Part shown: positions 1 to 26,251 of the stretch, piece by piece | How the letters are laid out: each line of letters opens with the position of its first letter | Numbering within the stretch: position 1 is the stretch's first letter | From: Merluccius polli | Taxonomy: Eukaryota; Chordata; Actinopteri; Gadiformes; Merlucciidae | DNA: 64,000 nucleotides | Direction of reading: 5' to 3' | Assembly (NCBI GenBank): GCA_030340625.1 | Contig: JAOPHQ010001808.1 | Span: forward strand, 1-64,000 | The notes under the pieces: generated by a model | Databases searched by the model: none | Told to the model about the DNA's origin: nothing | What the model saw: only the letters and a program-made list of their open reading frames with translations | Program-made: the position numbers and the translations under genes

Positions 1-100
1 GCCCTCCTCTCCTCCATGTCGGGTGTCCTTCCTTCTGGTCCGCTCTCGTCTGGATACATGTGGACTGCACCGCCCGTGCTGCACAGAAAACACACAAACC
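1..100 (+). other. slc7a14: Possible 5' UTR exon of slc7a14 (partial)
   Basis: A consensus splice donor (GTAAGT) starts at position 101, and a good acceptor (pyrimidine tract, TTTACAG) ends at 977 just upstream of the slc7a14 start exon. This suggests a leader exon that ends at 100 and begins left of the window. No protein-coding signal is seen in it. This is inference from splice-site strings only; a transcript could start elsewhere. Confidence 0.35.
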
Positions 101-420
101 GTAAGTTGGTTTTCGTCCGGTCCAGTCTGGGTCTGGTTGTTGCGTATGTTGTCACACCCTTTTTGGTTCGATGCCGTCTGTTCACAGTTACAAACTTTGT
201 GTTTGGCGTTTGCTCATCCGAAAAGCTCCTAGTCTTCTAGACACAGTGATGCTGTTTTTCTTCCATTTTCTTCTACAGCTTGTAATGTCATAGCAGGTTT
301 AGGAAGTTGGCCTTAATAGCCAAGTGTCTAGGGCTTGGTTGGCTGTCTGTCTGGGTAACCATAGTACTCCACACTTTCCGTGATGGAAGGGGATCTCTGG
401 TTGTTGATAAATGTTTTAGA

Positions 421-690
421 TGGGGGGGGGGGGGGGGGGGGGGGGGGGGGAGTGTCGCTCCAGTGAGCTCCAGGGAGAAGAGACGCAGAGCACGCGTCTC
501 TTGCCAGGATAGGGTCGTGGTTAGGGCCGAGGTACTGGGTTCAATCCCTACTCCCCCCTGTGTCCGGAGCTTACCTGTAGGCATCCTTGAGCCAAGATGC
601 CCCTAACCCCCCCCCCCTACCTGTTCCTTAATGACAAGTCACTGTCAGTTGTGTTGGATAAAAGTGTCTGCTAAATGACTAAATAGAAAT
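421..690 (+). mobile_element. Poly(G) run followed by a tRNA-derived SINE relic
   Basis: A run of about 30 G is followed by sequence with a tRNA-type B-box (GGTTCAATCCC near 538) and then, near 655, the tail GATAAAAGTGTCTGCTAAAT. That tail is widespread in fish tRNA-derived SINEs of the V-SINE/HpaI type. The A-box is weak, so the copy looks old. It lies in the putative first slc7a14 intron. Confidence 0.5.
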
Positions 691-977
691 AGTCTTACTG
701 TCTTACATCTTCATCATGACTAACATCATCATCAGAGATGACTGGATTCTAGCTCATTTTCTATATTCTTTGGTCGGTCAAAAAATAATTTTGCTGTCTA
801 TTTTAGTAATTTTACAGACACTCCAAAGAAAACTAAAGTGAAACTCTTAACAAAGTGACATTATTGAGAATTATGGCGTTTGGCGTTTTCTGCACACATT
901 GGGGATCCAACCCATAACCGACCTTCCAACTGGGAGCGCCCTAACCTCCAGACTAACCCTGTGCTGTCTCTTTACAG

Positions 978-1243
978 CATCTGTGACCTGCGTTTTGGAA
1001 GTGCCTCGCCCAAGCATGCCATACGTAACCATCTGAGGAGAGGAGAGGAGAGGGAAGGAGTAAGCAAGAGAAGAGGAGACGAACCAAACCACGACAGACA
1101 GAGAGGAGGAGGATGACAATGACAAAAGGGATACAACAATGACAAAAACAGGGATGACGGAGGCGAGAAAGTGAGGGAAAGATAGACACACACACACACA
1201 CACACACACGCACATAAAATCTCCCATACATCGTCGCGTAAAG
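978..1243 (+). other. slc7a14: Likely 5' UTR part of the slc7a14 start exon
   Basis: The stretch between the acceptor at 977 and the start codon at 1244 is purine-rich with a short (CA)n array at about 1189-1209. A few upstream ATGs are present. The coding start fits a reasonable context (AAGATGG). The exon then runs unbroken to 1553. Confidence 0.45.
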
Positions 1244-2330
1244 ATGGCCGGCTGGCTGGGCCGACTGTCCCGGGTGTCCCCGGGCGACGCCTGGTACAAC
1301 TTCTACTCGCGCCTGCTGCGCACCAAGCCAGTGGGCGGCATGGGTCAGGGGTCTGACGACCTCACAGAGATCACCGAGGGGTCTGGGGCGGGGCTGGCCA
1401 AGGTGCTGACCACGATGGACCTGGTGTCCCTGGGGGTGGGCAGCTGCGTGGGCACGGGGATGTATGTGGTGGCCGGCCTGGTGGCCAAGGCGATGGCGGG
1501 GCCCGGGGTCATACTGTCCTTCATCATCGCCGCCATGGCATCCATACTGTCAGGTATGGAACTGACTGTGTGTGTGTGTGTGTGTGTGTTTGAATTCCTT
1601 TGTAAACTTGAAAACAATATCCTGGATTACAGGATATGTGTTTTATTTTTGGAAAATGTGTCCCGTCTTTGAATAGTTTGATTTTAGTGGGATTGTGTTT
1701 TCTTTTGGCATTTTTTGTTTCTGAACTCTTAAGAGGACAGAATAAATATGACACGATATATTATGTCCGATTGAGTGGTTTATGTGAGGAACAGGTAGCA
1801 TTGGCACAGTCTCTCTACACACACTCCACGCACACACACAGACACACAAACACACACAATGCCAGCAGGCACCAATTTCCCCATGTTCCCCCCAGATGCT
1901 ATGCTTTGCCCCTCGAGGAGTGTGTATTCAACACACATGTATTCGTTGTCACCCTCTCGCTACAGGGGTGTGTTACGCAGAGTTTGGCGTGCGCGTTCCC
2001 AAGACGTCAGGCTCCGCCTACACGTACAGCTACGTGACAGTGGGGGAGTTTGTGGCATTCTTCATTGGCTGGAACCTCATCCTGGAGTATCTGATTGGCA
2101 CGGCCGCGGGGGCGTCGGCCCTCAGCAGCATGTTCGACTCGCTGGCCAATCACAGCATCAGCCACTATATGATCACACACCTGGGCACGATACGGGGACT
2201 GGGTACGTTCACAAGTGTATTTTATTTAACTCTTTGCTTTCTTTTGATGCTATGCCCCCACTCTTTGTCATGTGATTGTGGTAATGCACGTCAATCTTTT
2301 GTTGTGGTGTAAGAGATCGATAACTGTCTG

Positions 2331-2398
<68 letters not shown>

Positions 2399-3079
2399 CC
2401 TCCCTCCTCATCATCTTCCCACCCCTCTCTCCTCCTCCCCCTCCTCCACCCTCCCCGCTTCTCCTCCATACCCCCCCCCACTCTTTCCTCCTCCTCCCCC
2501 TCCCCCTCCTCCTCCTCCTCCTCACCCCCCAGGTAAGGGTGAGGACACCTACCCCGACCTGCTGGCGCTCTTCATCTCCCTGCTGGTGACGGTGGTCATT
2601 GCCCTGGGCGTGCGCAATTCGGTGGGCTTCAACAACGTCCTCAACGTGGTCAACCTGGTGGTGTGGGCGTTCACCGTCATCGCCGGCCTCTTCTTCATCT
2701 CCGCCTCCAACTGGGAGGGAGGGAGGTTCCTGCCGTACGGTTGGTCGGGGGTGAGAGGAGATGTGCCGTGGTTGGTTGGTTGGTTGGTTGTTTGATTTGG
2801 TTTAGCTTGATTTGATTGGAGGAATTCCGGGCACCAGCTTTTGTAGGTGGTCCCACCAGGCGGCGTGGCGGTGAAGATGGTGAGAATCTTTTTCAATTAC
2901 CATGGTAACCTTCCTCACCAGGTGATGCAGGGCGCGGCCACCTGCTTCTACGCCTTCATCGGCTTCGACATCATCGCCACCACGGGCGAGGAAGCCAAGA
3001 ACCCCAACACGTCCATCCCCTACGCCATCACCGCCTCGCTGGTCACGTGCCTCACCGCCTACGTGTCCGTACGTGTGCG

Positions 3080-3124
<45 letters not shown>

Positions 3125-3676
3125 AAATCTTTCTCTCACAAAACAAATTACAGATCATACTTGTACATAAATATGACATTTATTTTAACATATTACCATA
3201 ATATTAATATATCATAATATATAATAGTAATCTAATAATAGTAATAATAATAATACTTACTTACTTACTTTTTAGATTTTATTTGTTTTATGTTTTATGT
3301 AAAACTCAAGACAAACCTGAATGTGTAAAGCATGCTTGGCGGTGAACTCGATCCCAATTGATTTCCAACCTCTAACAGAAATAAAACAGTCCCCCCCCCC
3401 CCCCCCCCCTCTCTCCCTCCCAGGTGAGTGTGATCCTCACACTGATGGTGCCCTACGACCGCATCGACGGCTCGGCGCCAATCATGGAGATGTTTGCGGC
3501 GCACGGCTTCCTGTGGGGGAAGTACACGGTGGCGGTCGGCTCCATCGCGGGGCTCACCGTCTCCCTGCTGGGCTCGCTCTTCCCCATGCCCCGGGTCATC
3601 TACGCCATGGCGCAGGACGGACTGCTCTTCAGGTATAGGGAGGGAGGGGGGGGGGGGTGATGATGACGATGATGAC

Positions 3677-3749
<73 letters not shown>

Positions 3750-6252
3750 CACCTGTGGAGGGGCTTTTGGCCCAGGAGGAACCGTATTTTGTGCAGTAAA
3801 ATAAGCGATACATTCTCGTTGTTACCACGTCATGTATTACCATATACACAAAACAACATTTCATGTATGTGTTTGTCATCATTACAGTATTCCCCTGTTC
3901 AGTCTGTGTTGCAAAATGTTGCAACCTGCATATAGTGGCCCACAGTTTGAAAATTTTGAAAAGTGTAACAAACCTCTGGTGTAACAAACCTCTGGTGTAA
4001 TAGGTGCTTGTGAACATGTGGACACGAAGAAGACCTTGATAGCCACCACAAAATTCCCTCATTTGATGATTTCCTGTTTGTTTGCTGTGTGTGTCTGTGT
4101 GTGTGCGTGAGTATTGGTTCGTGTGTGTGTGTGTGTGTGTGTCTCCATTGCGTCTCCGCAGGTTCCTGGCCTACGTGTCGTCATTCACGCACACGCCCGT
4201 GCTGGCGTGCGTCTTGTCGGGCAGCCTGGCGGGCATCATGGCGCTGCTGGTCAGCCTGCGTGACCTCATCGAGATGATGTCCATCGGCACCCTGCTGGCC
4301 TACACCCTGGTCAGCGTGTGTGTGCTCCTGCTCCGCTACCAGCCGGACGACACCGTCGACACGCACCACTTCACTTCCGACCACGGTGACCCTGAGCGTC
4401 GCCATGACAATGAGGCCCCCATCACCAAGGATGACCAGATGCTGATTGGCGGAGGAGTGGACGCGGACGCAGACAGCCCCTCCTACCACTCCGGCGGCGC
4501 CGGGGGAGGGGAGGAGGGCGACGACTCGGCGTTCCACACCGGCCCCGCCCCCCTTCTGAAGAGGCTGCTGGGAGGCCACTATTACACGCTGCGGGCGCGG
4601 CTGGGCGTCCCCGACGGCTCGGCGCGCCCCACGCCCGCCACCGGCCGCACCGTCACCCGCTGCACCCTCCTCCTCTTTTTCCTCTCCTTCCTCCTCTGGG
4701 CCATAGTCATCTTCGGCGTGGAGCAGGCGTCCGGCGCGGCCGCCGCCTCCGTCTCGGGCCTGGTCGCCACGGCGATCGCGGGCGTAATGGCGGAGATGGT
4801 GCTGGTGATCCTGCGGCAGCCAGAGAGCGCCCGGCGGCTGCCCTACATGGCCCCCTGTGTGCCCTTCGTCCCAGTGGCCGCCATCTTGGTCAACAGCTAC
4901 CTGATGCTTAAGCTGTCCCCGCTCACCTGGATCAGGTTCACCGTGTGGTGCATCATAGGTAGGCAGGAGCCGTCTCTACCTCACAACCTACTTTAAGGAG
5001 CTAATCTGTAAGCACCAGACCAATCAAGTCTCTACTTGACTCCAGACTATACTTCTGCGCAGGCGCACAGCGTAGGTCCCTATGTTGCCACTGTCGGCCC
5101 GTATGCAAACCTTCTCAAGCAGTTTTCCAGAAGCAAACCTCAAGCAGTCAAGAACTACTTGAGGGGGTCTGCATGTTCATTTGTTTCATATGACACATCG
5201 TCTTCACATTATAGAAGTCACCAAATGTAACTGAAGTAGGGGCTTTCGGTTGGGACAGTTCTCTGTGTTTATTATTCATATTTAACAATCAGTGAGGTTA
5301 GCACTACTTAAGGAGGTCTGCATGTTCATTTGTTTCATTTGACACATCGTCTTCACATTATAGAAGTCACCAAATGTAACTGAAGTAGGGGCTTTCGGTT
5401 GGACAGTTCTCTGTGTTTATTATTCATATTTAACAATCAGTGAGGTTAGCTTGTTTGGAGGTCTGTTGTGGTCTGTGTGTTTCCCAGGGAATAACGTGTG
5501 CTTCGGGTGGTGCCAGACGCCGTTCTCATTCGCTCTCTTTCATCTGCAGTTGGTTGGCAGCGGACCGGGAAAGAACAAAGTTGTGGAATTCATGAGGATT
5601 GATAGTTGTGTCCAGATATCCTTCCTCTCCTCTCCTCTTTTCACCTCTCCTCACCCCTCCTCCTCCTCTCCTGTCCTCTCATCTCCTCTCTTCTCCTCTC
5701 TGTCTGACTCAGCTGTTGGGCAAGGCATTAGATTATTACAGATGCTTTGTCCCCCCCCCCCCCCCCCCCCCCCCGTTCTGCAAGTTTGGGGTTTTTTGTT
5801 ACCAGTTGTGGGTTGAACTTCTTGTCCCTACCCCCCCCCCCCCCCTCCTCCCCACTCTCCCCTCAGGCCTGTTGATCTACGGTTGCTATGGCATCTGGCA
5901 CAGCACACTGGAGCTCAACGCCCAGGAGGAGCGGGCCAGCGCCAGCACCTACCAGCGCTACGACGACCACCTCGACGACACCTTCACCACGGGGGACGAG
6001 CCCGAGGCGGAGAGGCCCTACCAGGGCTGGTCGGCCCCGGAGGAGCGGGGCCACCACTACCAGCAGCAGGGCCAGCAGGGGGGCCAGGACCAGTACGACC
6101 AGAATCAGGATCGCAGCAGCCAGTACGAGAACGGTGAGCACGGCGACCAGTACGGCTACCAGTCCGGACCGACCGACCAGTACTCCCAGAGGTCCGGGAG
6201 GTCCAGAGGGCGGGAAAACCACGCGTTTGATGCGGGGGAGGACGACGAATAA
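1244..6252 (+). CDS. slc7a14: SLC7A14, lysosomal cationic amino acid transporter-like protein
   Basis: Seven coding exons: 1244-1553, 1966-2202, 2533-2750, 2922-3068, 3424-3632, 4162-4958 and 5867-6252. All have GT..AG borders and phases join without a break to give 767 aa, close to the mammalian length. Diagnostic strings include GVGSCVGTGMYVV (exon 1), YAEFGVRVPKTSGSAYTYSY (exon 2), GFDIIATTGEEAKNPNTSIP (exon 4) and LLGSLFPMPRVIYAMAQDG (exon 5). The family has about 14 membrane segments and belongs to the SLC7 cationic amino acid transporter branch; mammalian SLC7A14 is lysosomal and linked to retinal and neuronal function. The region 4350-4640 encodes the variable acidic hydrophilic loop. 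The C-terminal tail after the last membrane segment is rich in Gln, Tyr, Gly and Asp. I assign SLC7A14 rather than SLC7A1-4 from recalled family sequence and from the neighbouring cldn11. Which teleost paralogue (a or b) cannot be told here. Confidence 0.96.
2335..2395 (+). repeat. (CT)n microsatellite followed by a C/T-rich tract
   Basis: About 28 CT units followed by roughly 130 bp of CTCCTCC-type pyrimidine sequence that runs up to the acceptor of slc7a14 exon 3 at 2532. The tract may serve as an extended polypyrimidine tract. Confidence 0.9.
3083..3121 (+). repeat. (CA)n microsatellite 15 bp after the exon 4 donor
   Basis: Exon 4 ends at 3068; the intron opens GTACGTGTGCGCGTAC and passes straight into about 19 CA units. 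Confidence 0.9.
3656..3748 (+). repeat. (GAT)n trinucleotide array
   Basis: About 29 ATG/GAT units with two GAC interruptions, 25 bp downstream of the slc7a14 exon 5 donor. Long open frames across it (poly-Asp, poly-Met) are artefacts of the repeat. Confidence 0.9.
5154..5451 (+). repeat. 149-bp tandem duplication in slc7a14 intron 6
   Basis: Two near-identical copies (about 5154-5302 and 5303-5451), with a shared start near ACTACTT and differences at only a few positions. A short third fragment (GGAGGTCTG) follows at about 5456. No known repeat family is recognised. Confidence 0.8.
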
Positions 6253-6268
6253 ATAAAAACACAATAAA
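6248..6268 (+). terminator. slc7a14: Cluster of AATAAA signals overlapping the slc7a14 stop codon
   Basis: AATAAA occurs at 6248-6253 (including the TAA stop at 6250-6252), 6252-6257 and 6263-6268. Further AATAAA hexamers lie at 6813 and 6883. Either the shortest transcripts have almost no 3' UTR or the distal signals are used. Confidence 0.45.
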
Positions 6269-8139
6269 AACATAATGGACGTTTCCTGGTTTCCGTTGTG
6301 ACGTCCGTTGTGAATCACCAGGCCACTGTTCTTGTTCCGTGTCCCACACTTGGCCAAGTAGCACTTGTGTACTTTTGATTATTGGGTGGTGATGTGTTTT
6401 GAATAACAATGCCTTCCAGTCTAGTGAATACAGGGCCTGCGGACAGCTGGCCAGAGCCTGAAAAGGAACATGCAAACTTCTTTGGTTATCAACCTTTAAT
6501 GTTTTGTTGTTGTTTTGCGTTGTCGTGTGTTCATTGACAGAGTGGTACTTATTTCGGTGCAAAAAGCACGAGGTCAAATCATTGAAACTTTAGAGCACAC
6601 ACATAATCAAGAGTATATCGTAATGTATTCACTGAGTTTGTGGGGTTTGTCTGACCCATTGAAGCTGTGATTACACTCAAAACATTGTCCAAACCTTTTA
6701 ATCCTTTTCAGTATGGCTACGATTCCCTTTAATGTGAGTTTCTGCTATCTATCTTAAACTTGACTTATTGGTGACATAGTTTGTTTACATATTAAGGTGA
6801 ATGAGTGAAGTGAATAAATGGTTTTGCTTATTGTTCATATGCAATGACAAGTGTTTTGCATTTAAAAACACACAAATCGATGAATAAAACTAATAAAAAC
6901 ATACAAAACACAAAGTTATAGTCATAGCCTACGTAGGCATTTTAAACGCACGAGTGGGGATTATATATGTTTTGCTCATATGGGTCCCTAACTATGCACG
7001 CTCTTCTGAAAATGGCTAATACTATGGTCATTGAGCTGAAAAGAGAGAAGGGAAAAAAAAGTCAGTGAATGGTTATACACTACACACACACATCACATTC
7101 ACTAGGCCGGCCACACAGCGCTTTCACAATAACACCCTTCCACAATTACTAGATTTGATTTATGATGGAGGGAGAGAAAAGATGGAAAGACCGAGAAAAT
7201 TGGAAAAAATGAGAGAGAGAAAAAAGATGGAGGGAACGAGAAAGTCGTTGTTTTGGAGTTATGGTTTCCTAATTAGGGTTAGGGTTTGGTTTTAGAGTTA
7301 AGTTTGGTCTTGGTCTCAGGGTTAGGTTTTTGTTTTAGAAAATATCAATAGATGACCCACGTTCCCAGGACAGGCCCCAGAGGCTCCCAAGGCCCCCGAG
7401 GGGTCCGAGTTCCCAAAACATGACCCCAGTGGGCCCTCGGATGGTCACCAGTCCCAGGACGAGGCCCACAGTCCTGAAAAAATAACCCGGACTTGATAAC
7501 AGAACTCGCAGCCTGCGAGCTCCGTTATCCAGTCCATGATCCACATTTTTGTGGATGTCCCAGGACGTGCCCCCCTGGGCCCCCAGGGTCAGGGTTCCTG
7601 TAAAACGATCCCAGGAGTCCCTCTGAATTGAATATTAACACGTAACACCTTTAACACCTTTAACACCTTTATTTTAATTCATCAGAAAAAGCAACACAAC
7701 AGATAAACATTATTCCGATAAGGCTGTGGACTGTGTGCCTATAGCACATTATATACAGCGAAGCACATGTGCAAAAGCTCTGCAGAGCATACCAGAAACA
7801 CATGTTCATAAAACAAAAAATACATACATGTACAAAAGAATTTAGCACATGAAGCATTACAAAGACACAAGGTATATAAGGAATAGAAAACAACAGGAAT
7901 CGGATGCTAAATGAGACGATAAGATGTACCAATACTTAAAAAAAAGAAAATGTGTTCACACATGGTCCAATGTACGGCAGTTTTAACATTTTTTATTATA
8001 ACATAGCCTACTAGGGGCCTCATGGGGCCGTAACGCATGGAAACCAGAGTAGATCCCTGCTGCCACGTGTTGCACCGCACATCAATTGTGGGACAGTTTT
8101 CTGATAAAATAAACCAATCAAAATCCGGATAAAAATGAG

Positions 8140-8170
<31 letters not shown>

Positions 8171-8254
8171 AAATGTCTTTCATTGCGTTTACAATCTACG
8201 AAGCGCCGAACACAAAGTAGCTCCTTGACTCAATTTTTCCAGCCTGCTTTTCTT
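6269..8254. other. Convergent slc7a14/cldn11 interval, probably 3' UTRs
   Basis: No coding exon is recognised. The left part is AT-rich and probably slc7a14 3' UTR. On the - strand, AATAAA complements at 7668-7673 and 7992-7997 are candidate ends for cldn11. A GC-richer block at 7350-7615 with repeated CCCAGGA/GGCCCC words looks like degraded tandem sequence. A (TTG)n array lies at 8136-8170. Confidence 0.4.
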
Positions 8255-11300
<3,046 letters not shown>

Positions 11301-11924
11301 GTGGTCACTCCAGTCCCAAATCCAACGACTTTACTTTTCTAAATTATGCCTACACTCAATTAGAATAACGGTCACTATAGGAACTATTGGTATTTCTCTG
11401 GAGATTAAAAAATAAATAAATAAATAAATTAAACTCTGAATAGGCTTATGAGCTGCTGTGCTCCGCTCTGCTGTTGTGTTTCTTACCACAGACGCGTCTG
11501 CAATAAGACGCACAGGGTGTGGTGCAAAGTGCAAAACATTTGCCCCAAAATCTTGAGCCAATCAGAACCGGGCTGACATCCTTAACCCAAACCAGACCCG
11601 GGATCCGCTTCAATAACCCTCCTAGGTCTGGGTATGTTCAAGTCAAAGATGTTTTCTTCCTCATTTTTTGACTATATAGATTAGATAGCCCTAGCAGATC
11701 ATACGGCTGCACACAAACAACCCCAGAAATGCTTCAATTCGTTGCAGCGCTGCAGTTGTAGGAAAAGTTTCAATTGGGGGAAATCAACAACGATTTGAAC
11801 GTTTTGCCTGTTTTGACTTCAACGGGAGTGCCGCACTGTGATGTGAATTTGAAATAGGCTGACATTGTTATTCCCAAACGGTCTTGTCTCTCCTCCTGCC
11901 TCGGTGACCGTCCGGCACCTGACC

Positions 11925-11947
11925 CACTGCCGCCCCCTGGCGGTGCG
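11925..11947 (-). promoter_or_regulatory. CTCF-like motif between cldn11 and phc3
   Basis: The - strand reads CCGCCAGGGGGCGGCAGTG, a good match to the vertebrate CTCF core (CCAnnAGGGGGCnnC). It sits between the cldn11 5' end and the phc3 3' end. Motif match only. Confidence 0.35.
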
Positions 11948-12039
11948 TAATATAACCACCCGTTCACGGCGGACCCTCTCCGCCATTTTGAGTTCCACCA
12001 AACACCAACAGCAGGGGAGTGTGATGGATTAATTCTTGA

Positions 12040-12647
12040 TTTATTAAATAACTTTGAGCATGATACGATAAAAATGTGACCATTAAAGACATGGGTCTGG
12101 ACCCTGATAGTGACAGACATATTTTTGTCCAGAGGATACAGAGATATAAAACATTAAACTTTGATTAATCACTTACAAAGTCTACTTTTTTTTCTTCTTT
12201 TACACACACAGGGTTATGTTCTCTACTGGATAGCTTTGTCATTGGACTCACGTTCTAAAAAAACTAAATAGACAAATTTATATATTAAAATGTTCAAAAT
12301 CCTTCCATGAAATAGCTTTCAATTTACACTCTCCAGCTGCGTTGTAAAATATACACAAAGATTTAAAAAAACAAAAACATCTTTATATCCAGCCACAGAT
12401 GAATCCTCGTTGTTCACTGCTGTCTCCTCTGCTGCTCGAAAAAAAACTCACCCTTCTCATCCTGTCATTATAAATTAAAACAAATCTTAAATCTTTCTTT
12501 TGATGTTCATCTCTCCCTATCGTTGTCACAGGTGTCTGGTGTCCCTCCCATAATCTGGTGTCCCTCCCATAATGACGTTAAAGCACACCACTTCCCCCCC
12601 GCCCCACCCCACCCCCTTCTCACTCTCCTCCTTTTTCCCCCTTGTTT

Positions 12648-12704
<57 letters not shown>

Positions 12705-12747
12705 TCATAACCCCCGCCCCCCTTGTCAGTCAAGCAGCTCTGCTCTC
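12040..12747 (-). other. phc3: Probable phc3 3' UTR
   Basis: Downstream of the phc3 stop (12748-12750), the first AATAAA on the - strand is at 12045-12040. The interval contains an (ATC)n array at about 12649-12704 and a duplicated 21-bp word (TCTGGTGTCCCTCCCATAAT) at about 12535-12574. No coding signal is seen. Confidence 0.35.
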
Positions 12748-23708
<10,961 letters not shown>

Positions 23709-23711
23709 CTG

Positions 23712-23747
<36 letters not shown>

Positions 23748-24238
23748 GATTAACAGTCACACTATCATCACAACACAGTCACTAACAGAAACAGTAGGCT
23801 TACAAATAGGTATCGAGTTAAAATAGTTCAGTATAGACAAATAGTCAATATTCTACCGATAGATATTTTTCAATATTTCTACCGATAGTTCATCAAATCA
23901 ACACAATGTTTTTTAAAGGGCCTACCTAAAAAAATAAAAAATAAAACTAAATAGGCTACCTATGCAGGCCTATATTTTAATCCCACGTGTGAAAGTATAA
24001 TGTGTTATAACGCACAATGTACAAAGTTATAATGTTATAACGCATAATCAGCAGTCGGTCCACAACGTGAGACATCTGACCTGGCGCTGACACGACCCAC
24101 GGATTTACCGCGAAAAAAACCCGCAGCCCGTTTTAACCCTTAGACATCATGGGAGTCAATTTCAGATCAGGAATCAATAATGTTATGGGTAAGGGGGGGG
24201 GGGGGGGTGGGGTTGGACTATATAGTCAGCGGATTTCG

Positions 24239-24254
24239 TGCTTCATCATCATCA

Positions 24255-24310
<56 letters not shown>
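24239..24310. repeat. (ATC)n/(CA)n array upstream of phc3
   Basis: About 27 CA units. Poly(G) runs lie at 24188-24206 and 24329-24348 on each side. Confidence 0.9.
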
Positions 24311-24313
<3 letters not shown>

Positions 24314-24589
24314 GGTGCGACAATGTCGGGGGGGGGGGGGGGGGGGGCGATGCTGACATCTGGCCGCTTATATGATGTCCTAACGAGCCCTGCCTGGCGA
24401 TGAATGACGAAGACCTTATAGTCCTGCACGCACAACACACACACACACACGCCAATTAAAAAAACGAAGGCCTGCGATCATGATTATACCAGAAAAGAGA
24501 AATAAATAAATAAATAAATAAAAGATGGAGACAGGCCCTCGCATTGAAGAAGTCTCACGATAGGATAATAACATTTTTTTTTTTTTTTT

Positions 24590-24910
24590 TTAACTACGCG
24601 CGTATGTATCCAACACGGGGGTGGATGAGGAGGACCGCCGCACGCGCCGCGTCAATATCGGCGATCGGCGGCGGCGATCGCAGAACTCACGTCTCTTACC
24701 GTCTCGTCTCGCGTATCGGCGGAGTGGCGCACGTCGATCCGCCTCAGTGGACGTCCAGGAGCGTGTGCATGTTTGTAAAGTGTGTTACTGTGTGTGTACA
24801 CCGAGCAGCGGCGGCAGCGGCGGCGGCGGCAACAGCAGCAGCGTTACGTTCAGGGTCGACAGCTGAAAGGGGGCGTGTTGTAAAGAAAAAACCTCACTTC
24901 CTCGTCTGAC
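24590..24910 (-). promoter_or_regulatory. phc3: Probable phc3 promoter/CpG-rich leader
   Basis: This is a local CpG-rich block (ACGCGCG, CGGCGGCGGC, GCGATCGGCGG) in otherwise AT-rich DNA. On the - strand two overlapping donors (GTAAGA at 24699-24694 and GTGAGT at 24690-24685) could end a non-coding exon spliced to the exon at 23708. Inferred from composition and splice strings; no start site can be placed. Confidence 0.45.
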
Positions 24911-25218
24911 AGCGCAGAGGTTGAAGTTAAAGCGCGCGTCATAATCTCCCCCCCCCCCCCCCCCCCCCCTCCTCGTCCTCGTCTCCCTCTCGTCTCTCTC
25001 TGGGTATTTTTTTGGTCTTCATTTAGGCTACTGCCTGTCTGTTGTTTTTTTTTTTAGCGTAGTAATAAAAAAATAAAATAAAATAAACCTTTTTAAAACA
25101 TGGTTGGACGTTGTTTGCTTTGTGTCGCAGTGTATTTATTCAGGATATCCCCTGGGTCCATATAAGACCTTCCTATCTATATTTAGATAGGCCAGCGTTG
25201 CAACCCCCCCCCCCCCCC

Positions 25219-25255
<37 letters not shown>

Positions 25256-25337
25256 CATTTCCTTTTCATAGGCTACTCAGGCTATACCTGTCTGTGGTGG
25301 GTCCGTCAACCCACTGCGTCTCGGAGGTTGCCAGGGC

Positions 25338-25372
<35 letters not shown>

Positions 25373-26196
25373 GTGTGTGCGTCTCTGTGTGTGTGTTTGT
25401 GTCTGCTGCTAGAAGCAAGGAATGGAAAGTCGTGCAGACAGACTTGCGAGACAGCACCACTCGGAGCACAGGAGGACCACAGATACAGATATCCGCTGAA
25501 CTTGGCTGGTGTTGGTGGTGTAAAAGCCTGTGCGTCGTAACAGGTGGAGATAACAGACGAAAAACAAAGCCATCAATTAAAAAATAAAAAAAAGGCAACA
25601 GGCCCTGCACTCCACACACGTGTTTCTTTTTTATAGCGACACCGCACGGACCATAACCGGATCACCTCTGGATCGGGATCAATTAGGCGTATAAGACCAA
25701 CTGCGACAAAAAAAGAGGACTGTTATTGGTTGACCACAAACGAGGCCTATAGCCTATAGATACACATCGTGTTGATGTCTTATCTCCACCAACAACATGA
25801 TGCACGTTGGAGATCAAACATTAATGGTTGCGGTGGGGGGGGGGGGGGGGGGGGGGGGCGGAATCGACGAAAAACAACGAAATCGCGGTCACGAAATCGA
25901 GAAAAAAACGAACCGGTGCCTTAATTGACGAAGCTGGCGAACCCGCTCAGCGGACTCCCGGACCCGCGCGGGAAACCGGACGGCCTCGCGCTGCCCGTTA
26001 AGGTCCCGTCCCCATGGCAACAGGCGCCCAAACTATACTACACCTCGCCGACTGAGATGCGGTTTGCGGTGTCACGCAGCGCGACACCCCGTGGCGTCAA
26101 AGTCACCGCACCGAAAAAAAGAAGAAGAAGAAAGAAAAAACACACACAGGTTATGCATGGTCATTAAAATGGCCCTGCATGGCCCTAATGATCAGG

Positions 26197-26251
<55 letters not shown>

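Noticed and set aside
3656..4062. Poly-Asp, poly-Met and poly-Ser frames over the GAT array
   Set aside because: Trinucleotide-repeat artefacts inside an slc7a14 intron; no splice logic or conservation.
5863..6357. Hydrophobic - strand frame opposite the slc7a14 last exon
   Set aside because: Antisense of the Gln/acidic tail; Leu/Val richness is the complement of CAG/GAC codons.
11819..12120. Short - strand gene starting MAERVRRERVV near 11985
   Set aside because: A CpG-rich start-like sequence exists, but the frame is short, no splice partners are seen, and it reads into unrelated AT-rich DNA.
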